A stretch of DNA of 64,000 nucleotides from Chrysoperla carnea (lineage: Eukaryota > Arthropoda > Insecta > Neuroptera > Chrysopidae): NCBI RefSeq assembly GCF_905475395.1, contig NC_058338.1, forward strand, positions 73,047,435 to 73,111,434, in the 5' to 3' direction. Of the stretch, positions 1-13,275 are shown in pieces. The notes beneath the pieces are model-generated. The model ran no database searches. It was not told the DNA's origin and was given only the letters and a program-made list of their open reading frames with translations. The first letter of the stretch is position 1, and the number at the start of each line of letters is the position of its first letter. The position numbers and the translations under genes are program-made.

Positions 1-230
1 TAAATCATATTTCATATTATTTATATAAAAATATGTGTAATTTAATATAAGATATAATTAAAATCAGATACTGGTATTGTGTTTAGATTTTGAATTAATT
101 CTAAATCATATTAAGTTGCGTTAAAGAGTCTGAATTTTACTTTAAGATGGGTGGTGCAGTCTTTCATACCTACAAGATACAAATATAGATAGAACTTTAT
201 CCATCTGTTTATCGAATTAAAGTTATTATT

Positions 231-582
231 CCCTGTATATATGAAATATATATCAAGGTATACCAATTTTAGTCCCAAGTTTGTAACGCTTAGAAATATT
301 GATGTCACTAACAAAGTTTTGGTATAAGTGTTTATAAAATCACCTAAGTAGTCCATTTTCGTTTGTCCATCTGTACGTCTGTCCGTGAACACGATAACTC
401 AAAAACGAAAAGAGATATCAAGCTAGAATTTTTGTATCGTAACGTAAAAAGTGAGATTGAATTTGTAAATGAGCAACATAGATCAATTGGGCGTTAGATC
501 CGCAAAATTAAATCTTGTAAACCGTTAGAGATAGAACAAAAGTTTAAATACATATTTATAAAAAAATAGCAACTTTTGTTGT
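231..582 (+). repeat. Family A repeat, partial copy
   Basis: Starts with the family's terminal stretch (TGTATATATGAAATATA), followed by AGTCCCAAGTTTGTAACGCTTA, the GTCY-like stretch near 365-385, the CTCAAAAACGAAA block and the GTTAGAGATAGAACAAAAG block. The far (hairpin) end of the family is missing. It is non-coding, although antisense open frames cross it. Confidence 0.75.
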
Positions 583-1888
583 AGCAGCCAAAAGACCGCC
601 ATATAATTGTGTTAGTTTCTTTAAACTTTTCTAATTTACTAAAAATAATACAAGCACTGGCATTCAACTTTCTACACAGGGTTTTTTTTTTCAATTTTTT
701 TACCGGACTGTCAAGGAGTTTTTCGCGCGTATCTTGTATGCATGCATATATTTGTTTGTAAATTTCTTTATCACCTAATATTTTCCAAACGGTTCGATGG
801 ACTTCGACAGAAGGTATCATTATATTCGTCTTAAAAATCCAAGGGTTCTTAGATGTTTGAAATAAAAGAGCAAACTTGGGTATTTTTGGCGCAAAATAGT
901 AACGTTTATAAAAAAATTAAGCAAAGCTATTGAGTATAGTATCAAATTAAAAGAAACTAAAAGCGTATTACAAAAATTTGTATACATTTCTTCAAATTTA
1001 ATTAGAAATAGGTTTAAAAAGTTTTAATATAGTATACTTAACAAGAAGGTTTTTGTAGTGCCGTAACACTAAAAAGTAAAAAATATGATAAAAAATAAAA
1101 ACCCGACTACGTTAAATAAAATCTGAAAAGAAACAAGTACAGTTGTTTACATAGCAACTTTAACAACTAGGACCAATTAAAATAAAGACGGGCTCATATG
1201 TTCCCAATAATAGACCCCGACTGCTGGGCTTTTTCTTTTTTTTCAGATTTGATTTAACGCAATCAGGTTTTTATTTTCTTAATTATTTATTTTTTACATA
1301 AAATGTTAACTAAGATCTCAGAAATGTAAATATTGTGAATTAAAACACCAAAACTTTGAAACCTCGCGACCCTCATGCATGACCAGTTTTTCAGAATCAA
1401 CCTTAACCTGTTTTCTTTGTCTGGATTCGAAAAATAATCCAGTTTTTCTTAGAGATTTATTTATTACGTAAGAATTTTGCATCATAAGAATTACTTGAAG
1501 GGTTTGAGAAATATTACATGTTTTGTAAAAAAACAAAACGGTTGATTTAGGCTAAATTATGCCGAAATCTGTTTGGTTTTATGTGTAAAATCTGATACAG
1601 CATATTATATCTATGCCAAAATTAAATAAAAGCTTTTTTGAAACGGAGCGCTGGAAAATTAATAACTATTCATTATTATTGTGACACGTTTTCAAATATG
1701 AAATTCATATAAATTTCCATTAAATTAGTTTGAAATAAAACTCTATATAAGGATAATATAATAATAATTAAATATCTTTTTTATTCCAATTTAATGTTCT
1801 GGTTCTTGAACGAATTGGTAGAGAGACGTATTTTTAGTGTGGTTAGGTATATGGTAATATCATAAAATGTAATCAAATTATCGACGGG

Positions 1889-2262
1889 TAGTGTCCGACC
1901 GAAGCTCCAGCTTCGGCTTCGGTTTCAGCCACCTTCGGCCAAACCTTCGGCTTCGGCCTGAACTTCGGCCGAATTTGAAGGTTTGACCGAAGGTTCTTAG
2001 CAAACGTCGGAATTGAACGAACTGATACAAATGAATGGCTCAAGATAAGTTCTATTTCTAAATGTTATTATTTTGAAGTAAACTTCAAGGTAATTTTTTT
2101 AATCATCTTTAGATTGACTTCTAGATCAACTTCTAGAGATCAACTTTAATATTAAATTTTTAAAATCATGTTTTTAAACCTTCGGCTTCGGCTTCGACCG
2201 AAGGTTGTGGCGATAGCCAGTTAATCGGCTTCGGCCAAAAATCGACCTTCGACCGGACACTA
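1889..2262. mobile_element. hAT-like non-autonomous element (MITE), 374 bp
   Basis: The ends are inverted repeats TAGTGTCCG and CGGACACTA, and both sides carry the exact 8-bp direct repeat TCGACGGG (1881-1888 and 2263-2270). An 8-bp target duplication is the hAT hallmark. The termini are unusually GC-rich for this window and are built from reiterated CTTCGG/CCGAAG units. The interior is AT-rich and has no transposase. Confidence 0.85.
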
Positions 2263-2861
2263 TCGACGGGTAACATACGAAGAATTATTTCTACATAGAA
2301 TTTTAGACGTTAAAAGTTTTTTATATAGAATATAAGACATTATTTCAAAAACTATTTTTTAATTAATCCAATTTTTATACTTTTTGGGTCGAAATTACTC
2401 GTACTGTACCATTCACTAAAATTCGAATCAAAAAATTGTTCAAAGTTTTCTCGTTTTTTTTCAAAGGAGTTAATAATTGTAGGTAGAATATACATAGGTG
2501 TATAAACCCCTTAAAGAAATTGAAAAAAATTCGGTAAAAACTTTTGTCTCCAATTTAGAAAAAAATTATTTTTTATTGTAAGTTTGGCCTAAAAAATAAA
2601 AAAAATCGCGGCCGTTTGACAATTAGACGCGTAGTCACCTAAATAAATATACAATCAAGGGAAATTTTTATCAATGTCTTCATTTTTCAGGTGTGGGAAA
2701 ATGATGGCTAATGGTCATATGGAACTAATGAAAAATGATTATGAAAATGAAGTTTGATAATAGATGGAAATGCAAAATTTCGACTTTAAACTTTGTAGTA
2801 GATAAATGAATAAACGAATTGTTTGTCAGTAAAAAATCATCTTTTCTTTCTCTTTATTTTT

Positions 2862-5800
2862 TTAAACACCGGAAACAGTAACAGAATAATCGTAATCACC
2901 AAAATTAGTCCATGTATAGTCCCAATTTTTAGGATCACCGGCTGGATCACGTGGTAAATTTGCTGCTGGAACTGCTGTTTCATTATATTCATTTAATCTT
3001 TTTTCTAATTTAGCAACTATATCTGGTAACCTGCAAAGAAACAAATATTGCAGAAAATATTTCTATAAATCAATCTTAAAATCTAGATAAAATTTTTCGA
3101 TTCAGGTTAAAAATTCACAAAAAAAATATGTTTTTTTTTTTCGAAAAAATGCGATATTTCGAAAATTTGCACAATTTTTTGCTGAAAAAGAACTGAAGAT
3201 TTGCGAACCTATTACTCATAGCTTCTCCAAATATCAACTTTAAAATCGAAAATGTTATAAACAAATGTAAAAACGACTATTTTCGCTCATTTTTTATTTC
3301 TCGGCAATTAGCCATTGATTAGCCGTTAGCACCGTAGATTAATTGGATTAATAATCAATAATCGTCCAATTTGATTGAAAAACCTTTTCGTTCTTGAAAA
3401 GTTCTTTGAATTCGATCGAGAAAGAAAGTAATAACACTTACTCGTTGGCTAAATTTTTCAATTCACATGGATCATCTTTAATATTGAATAGGCATGGAGC
3501 TTCCATAGCAACACATTTTGAATTATCTATTGTTGTTGGAATATCTCTTGTACAAATAACTTGCGCTTCATTTCGTAATGAATGTATTTGTGTTGGTAGT
3601 AGAGAATGTCCTATAGATGCGAGAGCCATGCCTGATCTGGATTTCATTACTTGACTAATATTGTAGCTACCATCACGTCCTGACGGGCCATACCAAAAAT
3701 CCCATTGTCCATTATACGTCGATCCTAGAAACAAAAATTATTAATAAAACTGGGTGTTTTTTAGAGGATCTTTGAGATAGCAACACTCTTTTGTTAGCCG
3801 ATTTGACAGCAGACACTTTTTACAGCAGTTGTATGTGGCTTTGTTTTTAGTTTGGTTTGCAATTTCATAATGAATAGACACGCCAGAGCAATGCTTTCAA
3901 ATTGTAGAAAATTTGTTTTTTATGAAAATTTATGAAATTTGTCATTAGCTTTACGTAATGGATCTGTTAATTGGCCTCCAAGATCTTGTGATCATAGGGA
4001 CCAATAAAGCTTTTATATTTAAAGTCACTTGTCCTACGCCGATAAGCCAGAGCCATTTGAACACTTGAAATACAAGTGAAAGGGCAAAAATAATTTTTTG
4101 AACTGTGATGAAAAGTCATAAAGTTAAAAAATTCTTTGATAACAGGGGCAAATTTGATCCAATCTTATTGAAATTTTTTTGAAGCCCAATAATTTTGGGT
4201 CATTCATTTCAGCTGTGATGTCAGTTTTTTGAAATCTATCACTTATGTGCTGATTCTTGAAACCAAATAGAGTTAGGTTAATTATGATCACAAATTTGAA
4301 AAGTATGACCCAAATTTAGTATTATTACATACTTGGTATATCAAAATTGGATAGAATTTGGATGTGATAGAGTAAAATTAAATTTTTGGATCCTGATGAC
4401 GCCATAAAGTTAAAAAATTCTATTTTGTTGATGACAAAGGCAAATTTGATCCGATCTTATTGGAATTTTTTTTGAAACCCACTAATTTTGGGTCATTCTT
4501 TTCAGCTGTGATGTTAGTTTTTCGCTATCATTTATGAGCTTAATTCCGGGGCCAGGATTTCTCATTTTTAAAACCTATTAGAGCTAGGTTAATTATGCTA
4601 ACAAATTTGAAAAGTATAATAGGATAAGGACATCCTTCTATTTCTAAGTTCTCTGTCATTCGATGAATTTATATATTTTTTAATAATTGATTTGGTTAAT
4701 TATCTAGGAAATTAGATCTCAGTCTAGAAAATCTAACAGTCTAGGAAATTAGACCTCGTTTTAATAAGCTGATTCAGGAAGTGAAGAGTTCTGCAGTCAA
4801 TTATACAGGGTATAAAAAGGGCAAATTTCTGCTCACAAATGGGATGTTTGACTGCATATCGATTGTTTTTTTTTTTTATTTTTTTTTTTATTTTAGGTCG
4901 CTTTTAACGTCTAGGTCATTAGCGACCGCCGAGACTTATACACATATCGATTGTGTTAAGGATATATTTGATTAGACTACTGATCTTATTTGATTAGATT
5001 CCTGATCTTACTGATTCCTTTCACTTTCTTTCTTTACCTTTGAGAATCTTATAATCATCAACAGTTAAAGCAGCATTTCCATAAATGTCATCAATATTAT
5101 GCAAAATTTCTGTCCGATTTGTAGGAATATCAATTGACAGTGGAATCCATGAATTGATACCATCAATATCTTTTAAATTTCTGAAAAATGAATTTTTTTT
5201 TTATAAAGTGTCTATTCCAACCAGACATATGCTTGAAACCCAAAAAATAAGTTTTATCGATAAATATGTTTCAAACAAATTTTTTTGGATTCATAGGCGC
5301 GTAGACTTCAATTAAAAGCTTACTTTGATTCGAAGGTAGGTAATAGAGACCTTTAAAAACCTTTTTTTTAAACATTTTTTGAAAAAATGTTTCAAACAGA
5401 AAATGTTGCCTGTTTTATAAAGAACAACTTTCTAATTTGAAGTTTTCTTCTATCTCTTACAAATTATGAATCAATGTATGGTTTATATGAACTTGGAAGA
5501 CGTAATGTTGATTTGATTGTCTGCGTGAGATATGTATAACTTTTAATTCAACAATTTTTGTTCGAAGTTTTTTTTATAAAGAAGAAGATATTTACGTTAC
5601 ATCTCCACCAGCTGCATGGTATAATGTGGGCAACCAATCACTAATATGAAATATTTGTGATGAAATTCGTTGTGGTTTTGATAATAATGGACTCCAAATT
5701 AATCCAGCAGCACGAACACCTCCTTCAAATAATGTATTTTTTACACCACGTAGAGGCCAATTTGATGCGGCATTTAAATTGAAGCCATTTGCAGCCCCTC

Positions 5801-8800
5801 CATTATCTGAGCTGAATATTATAATACTGTTTTCCAATAAGCCATTATTACCTAATGCTTCCACAACTTTTCCTACAGATGTATCTAAAGCTGATAAAAT
5901 TGCTGTAATTCAAAAAATATAAACAAGTGAAACCAAACAAATGACTGACTTAATTGTTGAAATACTAGGTATGTATAATGATGAATGTCAGTGCTTTCAT
6001 TATTTTTAATAAATTAGAAGAGTTTAATAAAAACCAAGAATATTCGCATTCTATTTGGTTTTTAGAAAATTTCGAAAATTTTCGAAAGTATTTTCTAGAA
6101 TTCTTTTCATTTTCAGAATCCTGCAAATTTTCCTATCTTTTATAGTTTTGAAGAAAATGGACGTCAAAATGTTTTCCTAATTTGCGCCCTCACTAGTAAA
6201 CAATGATGTTTACGAAAAAATGTTGTCAAACTAAAGTTGTTTATTTTTTTACAAAGACCAATTTGTTATGTGGTCTTATGTTGCTCACTACGAACTCAAA
6301 ATCACTTATTACGTCTAGAGTACGGTATAAAAATTTCAGCTTTTTTATTTTTTTCCCTGTTTGAGTTATCGTGATGACGGAGAGACGGGTAGACAAACGA
6401 AAATGGACTAATTTTAATAACGCCTCCACTAGAATTTTGTTCGTATCATCAATAGATATTTTTAAACGTTACAAAGTTGGGATTAATATTAGTATACCTT
6501 GATATATATTTCACATATACAAGGTATAAAAAAGGTGTAATTTACTTGATAAAAGTTATATATTATATTTTTGAACTTTTGTCTTTTTCTGGATTTTATT
6601 CTTGATTCATACATTGTACTATTTCAACCCTTGAACAACGCCCATAATCTAATAATTTTCCTTTTAATAGATAACGTTTTCGAGGATTTAATTTGAGATA
6701 GCTGAATTACGGATATTTATTTTCTTAGCCAGATATGAAATCCTTAAAACCGCTCGCAGGTGCAAGACGTACTCTATTCCTGATTAATTTCACTAAGAAA
6801 AAAATGAAAAAATCCAAAATCCAGCTGTGCTAAATTCAAATTTATCGTTACGTTGCTTGTACCTCTTATACAATAGAGAAGTTGCATATTAATAAGAAGA
6901 ATATTTAAGTAATAAGAGAAGTATATTTGAGTAATTTTTAAATTAATAATTCCTTTTTAAAGTTTTTAAGTTTTTAAATTAATAATTCTTTTTGGTTATT
7001 AATTATTTATAAAAATAGTTATATTTTTGAATAAATAAAACCGAAGTGACGTATTAACCTCCGTTTAGGCTGAGCCATCAGTTTCTATGGAAATTAGCGT
7101 TATAATATAGCGCAAGCCAGCTGAGAAACAAACCATTTATCATTATTAATGTTATTTTATTATTTCTCCGTGCGATAGCGTTACGAAAGCGAGATGATGA
7201 CGTCACTGTTTCAATTTATTCAAAAAAATTTATGGTTTAAAAAAATCGTTTCCAATTGTAAAATTACGTAAAAAATACATCTTACATTTTCCGAAAAATA
7301 AAAATAAAAATAAAAATAAAAAAACATGTAACTTCTCTATTATAGATTCATTTTAACCGGTCACATTTTTCTATACAAAATCTAAGAACATACCTGCAAA
7401 CTTTCGACGTTTAAAATTTGAAATATGATTGAATCTTGTAACATCCTGATCAAATGCAGGTAAAGGATTATATGGATTACCCGAATGTACAGCTGCATGT
7501 GCGATGTATAAAAATAATGGATTATTTTTGTTATGTGATTCAATAATATTCACGGCTTCATTCGTAAATATTTCTGTTGAATATTGGCCATGTAAATCAT
7601 ACGCAACGCTTAGATTTCGACGCATATCTAAGCCCCATTGATTCTCCTCCACAGCTGTATGATCATAATAATCATGGTGCCCCGTCCAAAATCCAGTATG
7701 TGAATCAAATCCACGATATGTGGGTGTATACTCTTTTTTATAATGACCTAAATGCCATTTGCCAACAATCCTTGTTGTATACCCTGTAATGAGTATGCTT
7801 ATTTAAGAACGATGAAGTTTTTGGAAGATAATATTTTAAAATTCCAATTAATATGAACCGGACGAAGGAAAAATTGCTTTTGTGAGAGTCGGAAATTAAG
7901 ATTTTTTCATTTTTTTATCCGCTTAAGGAAGTACGAGCGCCAAAGCAAATTTAGAATTGAGGTATATATTATTTGTGCCCTATTTTCAATTTTGATGATG
8001 AATTTTGTTATAACTTCATGAATGTAGACGAAAAATAAGAATAAAATTTGTCGATATCTGCCTTGGTTTTCGAAATATTGAAAGCTATATAATTAAGCAA
8101 TATTTTCAATTTTCGATATTTTGAAAATTATTCCAGATATCGAAAAATTGTATTCTTACTTTTCATCTTATATTTTCAAGTTATAACATAATTCACCATC
8201 AAAATTGAAAAAATATATTTTTTTTAAATTTGTTTCTCCACTACCGCGTGCTTATACATCCTTAATTAGCCGAACACAATGGATTTTTTTTATGCTTTCA
8301 ATAATTTATTAAGGTTTTAATTAACTTTAATTTAAATAGTTTTTCTTTTTTTTTAATTTCCACCAACTAGTTTTGGAGAAATCTATGAGAACATGTCATC
8401 CATCTCCCGTTTTTCTATAAAACCCATGTTAAATATGCCTACTTTTGAAATCATTTATTTATTTAAATAATCGGACAACCCCCCCAAAAATTTTCACAAT
8501 TGATTTAGTCCGATTTCATATAAAAATAATCAAGCCTTTTATTCAAAATTGTCCTGGCGCTCGTAAATCCTTAAATATTTCACATCTATCCATAACTAGA
8601 GTCCTCATGCCCAAGCTCATATTAATTCAGAAACTGCTTTATTTTTCCCATACCTAATTCTTTTAAATATTGTGGTAAAATTGTTTCATTTAATGGTAGA
8701 CCACGTGGTTCATTTGCATATAATACTGTATGTTGCATTCCTGTATGTATTGGGTGTTTTCCGGTCATTAATGCACTTCTGGATGGCGTACATAAAGCTG

Positions 8801-10247
8801 TCACATAATATCGATTTAGTATGATACCAGAATATGCTAATGCATCAATATTTGGTGTAGGAATTTCATTTGATCCATGAAAACCTACATCATTGAAACC
8901 CTGTAAAATTCATATTTTTAACCTGTGAGCACAATTTTCACTATAGTACAAAATACAATCGTTTTCATTTACATATCTAGGACGTTTCTGAATTAAGGAC
9001 AAGAGATTTTCCAAGAAAACAACATCTTTTCAATTTCAATTTCTGGTATTCGGCTAGCCATAACTAATAAAATGCATGATACGTAATCAAGTTTAGGCAA
9101 TGTTTTTACATTAATGAATGATCGGTTGCTTGTTTGTGATATGAACTTTACAATACCATGACTTATTTATTATAAAAATATTATTGTTAACTTTCTAATT
9201 GTTTAGGATATATCATACAATTGGAGTAAAAAATACATACAATCTTAATTTGACGATTATTTTAATTATTATGGTCTAAAATTTAACATATTATTGAAAC
9301 TTTTAATTTTTATTATTTCAATTATAGTTAATTAAAAATACGGGAGCTGTGTTAAAAGAAATTCTGATGAGTTTTACCTGACGAATTTTAGAATGATATG
9401 CACTAAATAAAGATGAGTATTTTCCGGCGGAATGAATTGTAGATAGCGTATATTTTTAATGTATATCTAAAGGTCACCGAGTTATAATGTATAGCTAAAA
9501 ATTGAATAATATTCCGGTTTTTCGATAATCATTTAGGATTTTCCATTTGCATGTAGAAAGGTATGAATTCATTAAATTTATGATTTTAAACAAAAATTTT
9601 ATTAATTCGCTTTCATCGCCAGTCAATATAGATATCTACTTTTTCGAAACAAATCTTTTATTTGAATATTAAGATAAAAAGTCTCTTTACAAAGAGATAT
9701 AGAAATAAAAATCGTAGGAAAAGTAAATACACAGACAATATAATAATATGAGAAAAAAGTAACAGCAAAACGGTGGAAGCGTTGTAAAAATAAATTGCTC
9801 TTTTTAATTCCAGATTGGACTTTTTAAAAAATATTTTCCGGCTTCTGATTATTTTTAAATTTATCAATCCGTAACTACAGTTCTAGGGTGGTCCCTACGT
9901 TTTAGGCCGAAAACTCAATAAAATTATCCCAATTTTTTTAATTTATGTATGTTATTAATTCATTATATGTTGAAGGAGGAGCACCATGTTGTTATCTCGC
10001 ACTTGGCTTAAAACTTGGACGGACCGCCCCTGGACTTGAGGAAAGTGTCGGCTAGTTTCTTAAATTGTTCTATTATGTATACCAAACAAAAGTTTAAAAA
10101 AGGATCATTTTACTAAAAATATTTCTTTGTTTAACTTACCAAATCATCAGCCAATATGAATATAATATTTGGTCTTTTCGCATTGACCAATATTGTTGTA
10201 ACATTTAAAACAATAAGAATAATCACATTATATTTGGTTAAAAACAT
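2862..10247 (-). CDS. ARSB: Arylsulfatase B-like sulfatase (7 exons, 548 aa)
   Basis: Exons: 10247-10140, 8900-8654, 7783-7394, 5902-5596, 5180-5038, 3724-3442, 3030-2862. All introns are GT..AG and the frame is continuous (1647 nt). The product should be a lysosomal or secreted sulfatase that hydrolyses sulfate esters, in ARSB from N-acetylgalactosamine-4-sulfate in glycosaminoglycans. Residues 8-22 form a hydrophobic signal peptide. LADDLG follows (Asp34 and Asp35, calcium ligands). CTPSR has Cys73, the residue converted to formylglycine. GKWHLG (126-131) is the second sulfatase signature, and SSDNGG (279-284) supplies further metal ligands. HISDWLPTL and LHNID motifs match the ARSB/ARSI/ARSJ group. 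Several N-x-S/T sites fit a glycoprotein. Length is close to human ARSB (about 533 aa). All key residues are present, so it is probably active. Exact sulfatase subtype and substrate are inferred. The introns hold several mobile elements. Confidence 0.93.
4095..4625. repeat. Family B repeat, two tandem diverged units
   Basis: Lies in sulfatase intron 5. Two units of roughly 230-290 bp follow each other and share GGCAAATTTGATCC, ATTTTGGGTCATTC, TTTCAGCTGTGATG and CAAATTTGAAAAGTAT. A further copy lies at 29745-30130. It is non-coding; the class is unknown. Confidence 0.7.
6185..6532 (-). repeat. Family A repeat, partial copy
   Basis: Lies in sulfatase intron 3. Reverse-oriented copy with the recognisable blocks GCCCTCACTAGTAAACA, GTTTGAGTTATCGTG, a degraded GACGG stretch and the TATATTTCACATATACAAGGTATA terminus. 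The distal end and part of the middle are missing. Confidence 0.7.
6870..7343. mobile_element. Short inverted-terminal-repeat element (MITE-like)
   Basis: Lies in sulfatase intron 3. The ends ATAGAGAAGTTGCAT (6873-6887) and ATGTAACTTCTCTAT (7326-7340) are inverted repeats with one mismatch. A second, inner pair of inverted sequences around AAGTGACGT (about 7040) and GACGTCACT (about 7200) suggests a foldback or a nested insertion. No coding capacity; superfamily not determined. Confidence 0.55.
7923..8574. mobile_element. Family C element with TTAAGG termini, 652 bp
   Basis: Lies in sulfatase intron 2. Left end TTAAGGAAGTACGAGCGCCA and right end (reverse complement) TTAAGGATTTACGAGCGCCA match at 18 of 20 positions. 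The TTAA may be a target duplication (as in piggyBac-type insertion) or part of the inverted repeat; a palindromic TTAA cannot distinguish these. The interior holds inverted segments around TCGATATCTG/CAGATATCGA-like motifs. No transposase. Related copies: 31690-32221, 40680-41122 and a fragment near 54495-54650. Confidence 0.75.
9882..10032. mobile_element. Short inverted-repeat element in sulfatase intron 1
   Basis: The left end CTAGGGTGGTCC and the right end GGACCGCCCCTGG are imperfect inverted repeats. The pairing continues inward (ACGTTTTAGGCC against GGCTTAAAACTT). Length is about 150 bp. No clear target duplication was found, so the limits are approximate. Confidence 0.45.
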
Positions 10248-11238
10248 TTTTAAAATATCACTTTAACTCTCTATTATTAACTAATTATTATAATACATAA
10301 TTGACTTTAAATTGATTAAAATATAACAAATAGAGACGAAACTCAACTTTATCACTCATACAAATTATTATTTTAAATTTTGATCATATTATATCACTTC
10401 ACTCAAAAATATTCCGTAAAAATTAAGTAACTTTAAATAATAACATTAATCAAAACTTATGTAGATATTTACATTAAATTTAAAAATATTATAAAAAATT
10501 TAATTGTTTTTTTAAATAAATGCATATTATATTAAACATTTTATTTTTTTGTGATTTGAAAAAATTCAAAAACAAAACAAAATTTATCAAAAAATTGATT
10601 TTTCTATGATTAATATAAATTGATAATTATTGATACAGCAAATACTTTAAAAATCAGTTTTTATGATACTGTATTCAAAGTATATTTGATTTTTTCCACT
10701 TTGTTATACGAAACATTATTATAAAAATTATTGATTACTTCATACATTACTTCCATTATAATACGTGACTAACTGACTAATGCAAAACATCATATAAAGT
10801 GAAGAAAAATAGTAATTAATTTTGTTAATAATTAATTTGTTAATGTAAACCAAATTTGTAAACGTAAATAAAAATTAATTTGTCAATTTAAATAATTTAA
10901 AATTATTTACGATTGTAGCTCAGCCAAAAATATTATATTAGTCCACATCGCGTATTTGTATCCATTTTCTTTATGGTAATAAATTTTTTGTTTTTGTTGA
11001 AAATTCTCGATGGTGCGATGTGTGATGTTTTATTTTACTTGAATATTTGTTTGATTTGTTATTCCAATCAGGATATAATTGAAAAAAAGCAATAATCATT
11101 TTGGACAACATTCTGTTTTATCGAGACAGATTCAATTTAAAGATAATAATATGCTAGGCTACGTGAAACAAAGCGACACATTTCCCAGGATTTTATCATT
11201 TACAAAAATTTTGAATTCGATCATTGATAATTTTCTAG

Positions 11239-11543
11239 ACCCTAAATGGCCGAGCGGTCTAAGGCGTTAGTCTTTGAACGTTGGACTATTTAGATATAGG
11301 TTGCGGGTTCGAATCCAAGCAGCGGCAGTGTGAACAATTTATAATTAATGGGAGTGCAGAATTGATCACATTGTTGTCGCTTGGATAAGAACGAAGTAGC
11401 CGATTCCATTCACATCAAAAATGTAATTGTAAATATGAATGTAATTTAATAAATACAGATTAAAAAATAATAATGTGGGTGGCCTCTGTGATAAGGCGCA
11501 TATCATAAAAACGGAGGTTAAACACCCATTATTATTATTTGAA
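11239..11543 (+). mobile_element. tRNA-Leu-derived SINE with 10-bp target duplication
   Basis: The head reads ATGGCCGAGCGGTCTAAGGC (tRNA D-arm and A box of a class II tRNA, closest to tRNA-Leu), then GGTTCGAATCC (B box). An unrelated body follows, and the 3' end is a short ATT repeat. The exact direct repeat AATTTTCTAG flanks it (11229-11238 and 11544-11553). The acceptor arms do not pair as in a working tRNA, so this is a retroposed SINE and not a tRNA gene. Confidence 0.85.
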
Positions 11544-13275
11544 AATTTTCTAGTATACATACTGTGAACTGTAAGAGCTGCTATCTGAATAAATAAGCGG
11601 ATTCGGAAATAATAGATATGCAAAAAAAAAATAGACCGCAAATTTAGACCGAATAGAATTCATTAATTATGTACTTTTGAATGCAGTATAGCTGAAGACG
11701 TGCATATGAGTGACATCATTTGCTAAAGACGTTTCACTTAAACTATATGTTCACAAAAGTGACAAACATTCTTTTAAAAATACCTTCTCTGACCTTGAAA
11801 TACCAAATTGTGGTTTACGAACACTACGCTGTCTTCAAATAAGGAATGTTATTAATCTTAAATTTTTGTTAAGCTTTTATTTCAATTCTGTATCAAAAAT
11901 AATATTGAACTTCCCCAAGTAAACTTTTTAAAAAGCTATGTATTGATATAACTAAATATAAGTTAGTTAAAATGAGTAAATTTAAAAAAGAATTCACAGA
12001 TTACAAACGTTATTTAGGCATAAATCAATAATAAATACAAAAACCTATGTATAAATATATACATACATAATTAAAATTATTACGTAATTCAATGTTATTA
12101 CGAAAATTATTTCTTCGAGAGTTTTCGCTTCTCTTTTGAAAGAAACTGTAAATAAATTTCAAATTATTATGAAAAAAAAAAACAGTTTTGTTTTAAAGCT
12201 TATATACAATCTTTCCATTTTTGTAAAAAAAAAATAACTTTCTTCAAATTTAAATTACAAAAAATGGTTAATAAAATAAACACTTAATCAAAAAATTGGA
12301 AAATTTGATTTAGATTAACAAAATGAAAACAAAAAAAATGAATTTTTTAAAATTCTCAATATAATTTTTATTACATCATTAAAATAATTATTTATGAGTC
12401 TCTCGAAACTTCAGCATCCGCGCATATAAAACTTCATAACTTTAGAAATTAAACAACTTTTTTTTTTTTTAAATGAAATATTAGAAGCCAAACCAAAAAC
12501 TTGTTTTACATTTTACGATAGGTATATTAATTTACCTTTTATTTCTTTTTGTGTAATTGAAGTACTAGTGATTCTTAATGAGAAATTATATGGATATATT
12601 GTCGAGTTAATTATATATTTTCTACACTCTACACAAAGTAACGTAGAAAAAAATTCGTAGCGCAGGAGCTGCATTAGCCAAGCGAATTCTCTCATAGATT
12701 GAAAAAATAACACGTTTTCCTTAAAATCGAATATTGCCTTTTTAATTTTTCAAGAATTTTATTTCGATAACTAAGCTTTTAGAGAAAAAATCATAAAAGT
12801 ACTTTTTTGCTTAGAATTGATCAAAAAATACAAAAATGTTTCTTATTTTGCCCCCACCTCTTTTTTATCGGTCGATTTTTCTCATTAACGAACTTGACTT
12901 TTCAAATAGCAAAACCCTTCTTGATACCAATTTTTGTTCAAATTAGACTTAAATTGCGACCGCTAGAGAGGGTACAGACACACTTATAGATACATATATA
13001 TAAATTTTAACGATGGTCATTTTTGACATTTATTAGGTAGGATCGATGAAAATTAGAAGAAATTTTTTCAAAATTCCATGATCAATACAAAAGCAATAGC
13101 TCCACTTCCTTCGGAAATTCGCTTTAAATGTATTTTAACCACAGATGTTTATATTAAACATAGTTGGTCTTGGTCAGATTAATCCACGGAAGTCATAGCT
13201 AACCAATCATTTAACGCCATAGTTCATATACATACCCAACAATCAAGCGTTTGTACACACTGAGTTTCTTTATAA

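Larger units (their letters stand above)
1..2861. other. Intergenic DNA downstream of the sulfatase gene
   Basis: No coding potential is visible; short open frames are unrelated to known proteins or lie in repeats. The block holds a partial family A repeat (231-582) and a complete hAT-like element (1889-2262). The remainder is AT-rich sequence with homopolymer runs. An AATAAA on the minus strand at 2577-2572 is one possible poly(A) signal for the neighbouring sulfatase gene. Another overlaps the first bases after its stop codon (2858-2853). Confidence 0.6.

Noticed and set aside
3394..3654. Plus-strand open frame of 86 codons
   Set aside because: It is the antisense shadow of sulfatase exon 6, whose minus-strand frame joins perfectly to its neighbours.
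3760..3960. Possible mariner/IS630-type transposon end
   Set aside because: GTGTTTTTTAGAGGATC and the frame [17 protein letters not shown] reminded me of such elements, but there is no partner end and no transposase motif.
11239..11330. tRNA-Leu gene
   Set aside because: A and B boxes are present, but the acceptor and anticodon arms do not pair and the unit has a SINE body, an ATT tail and target duplications.
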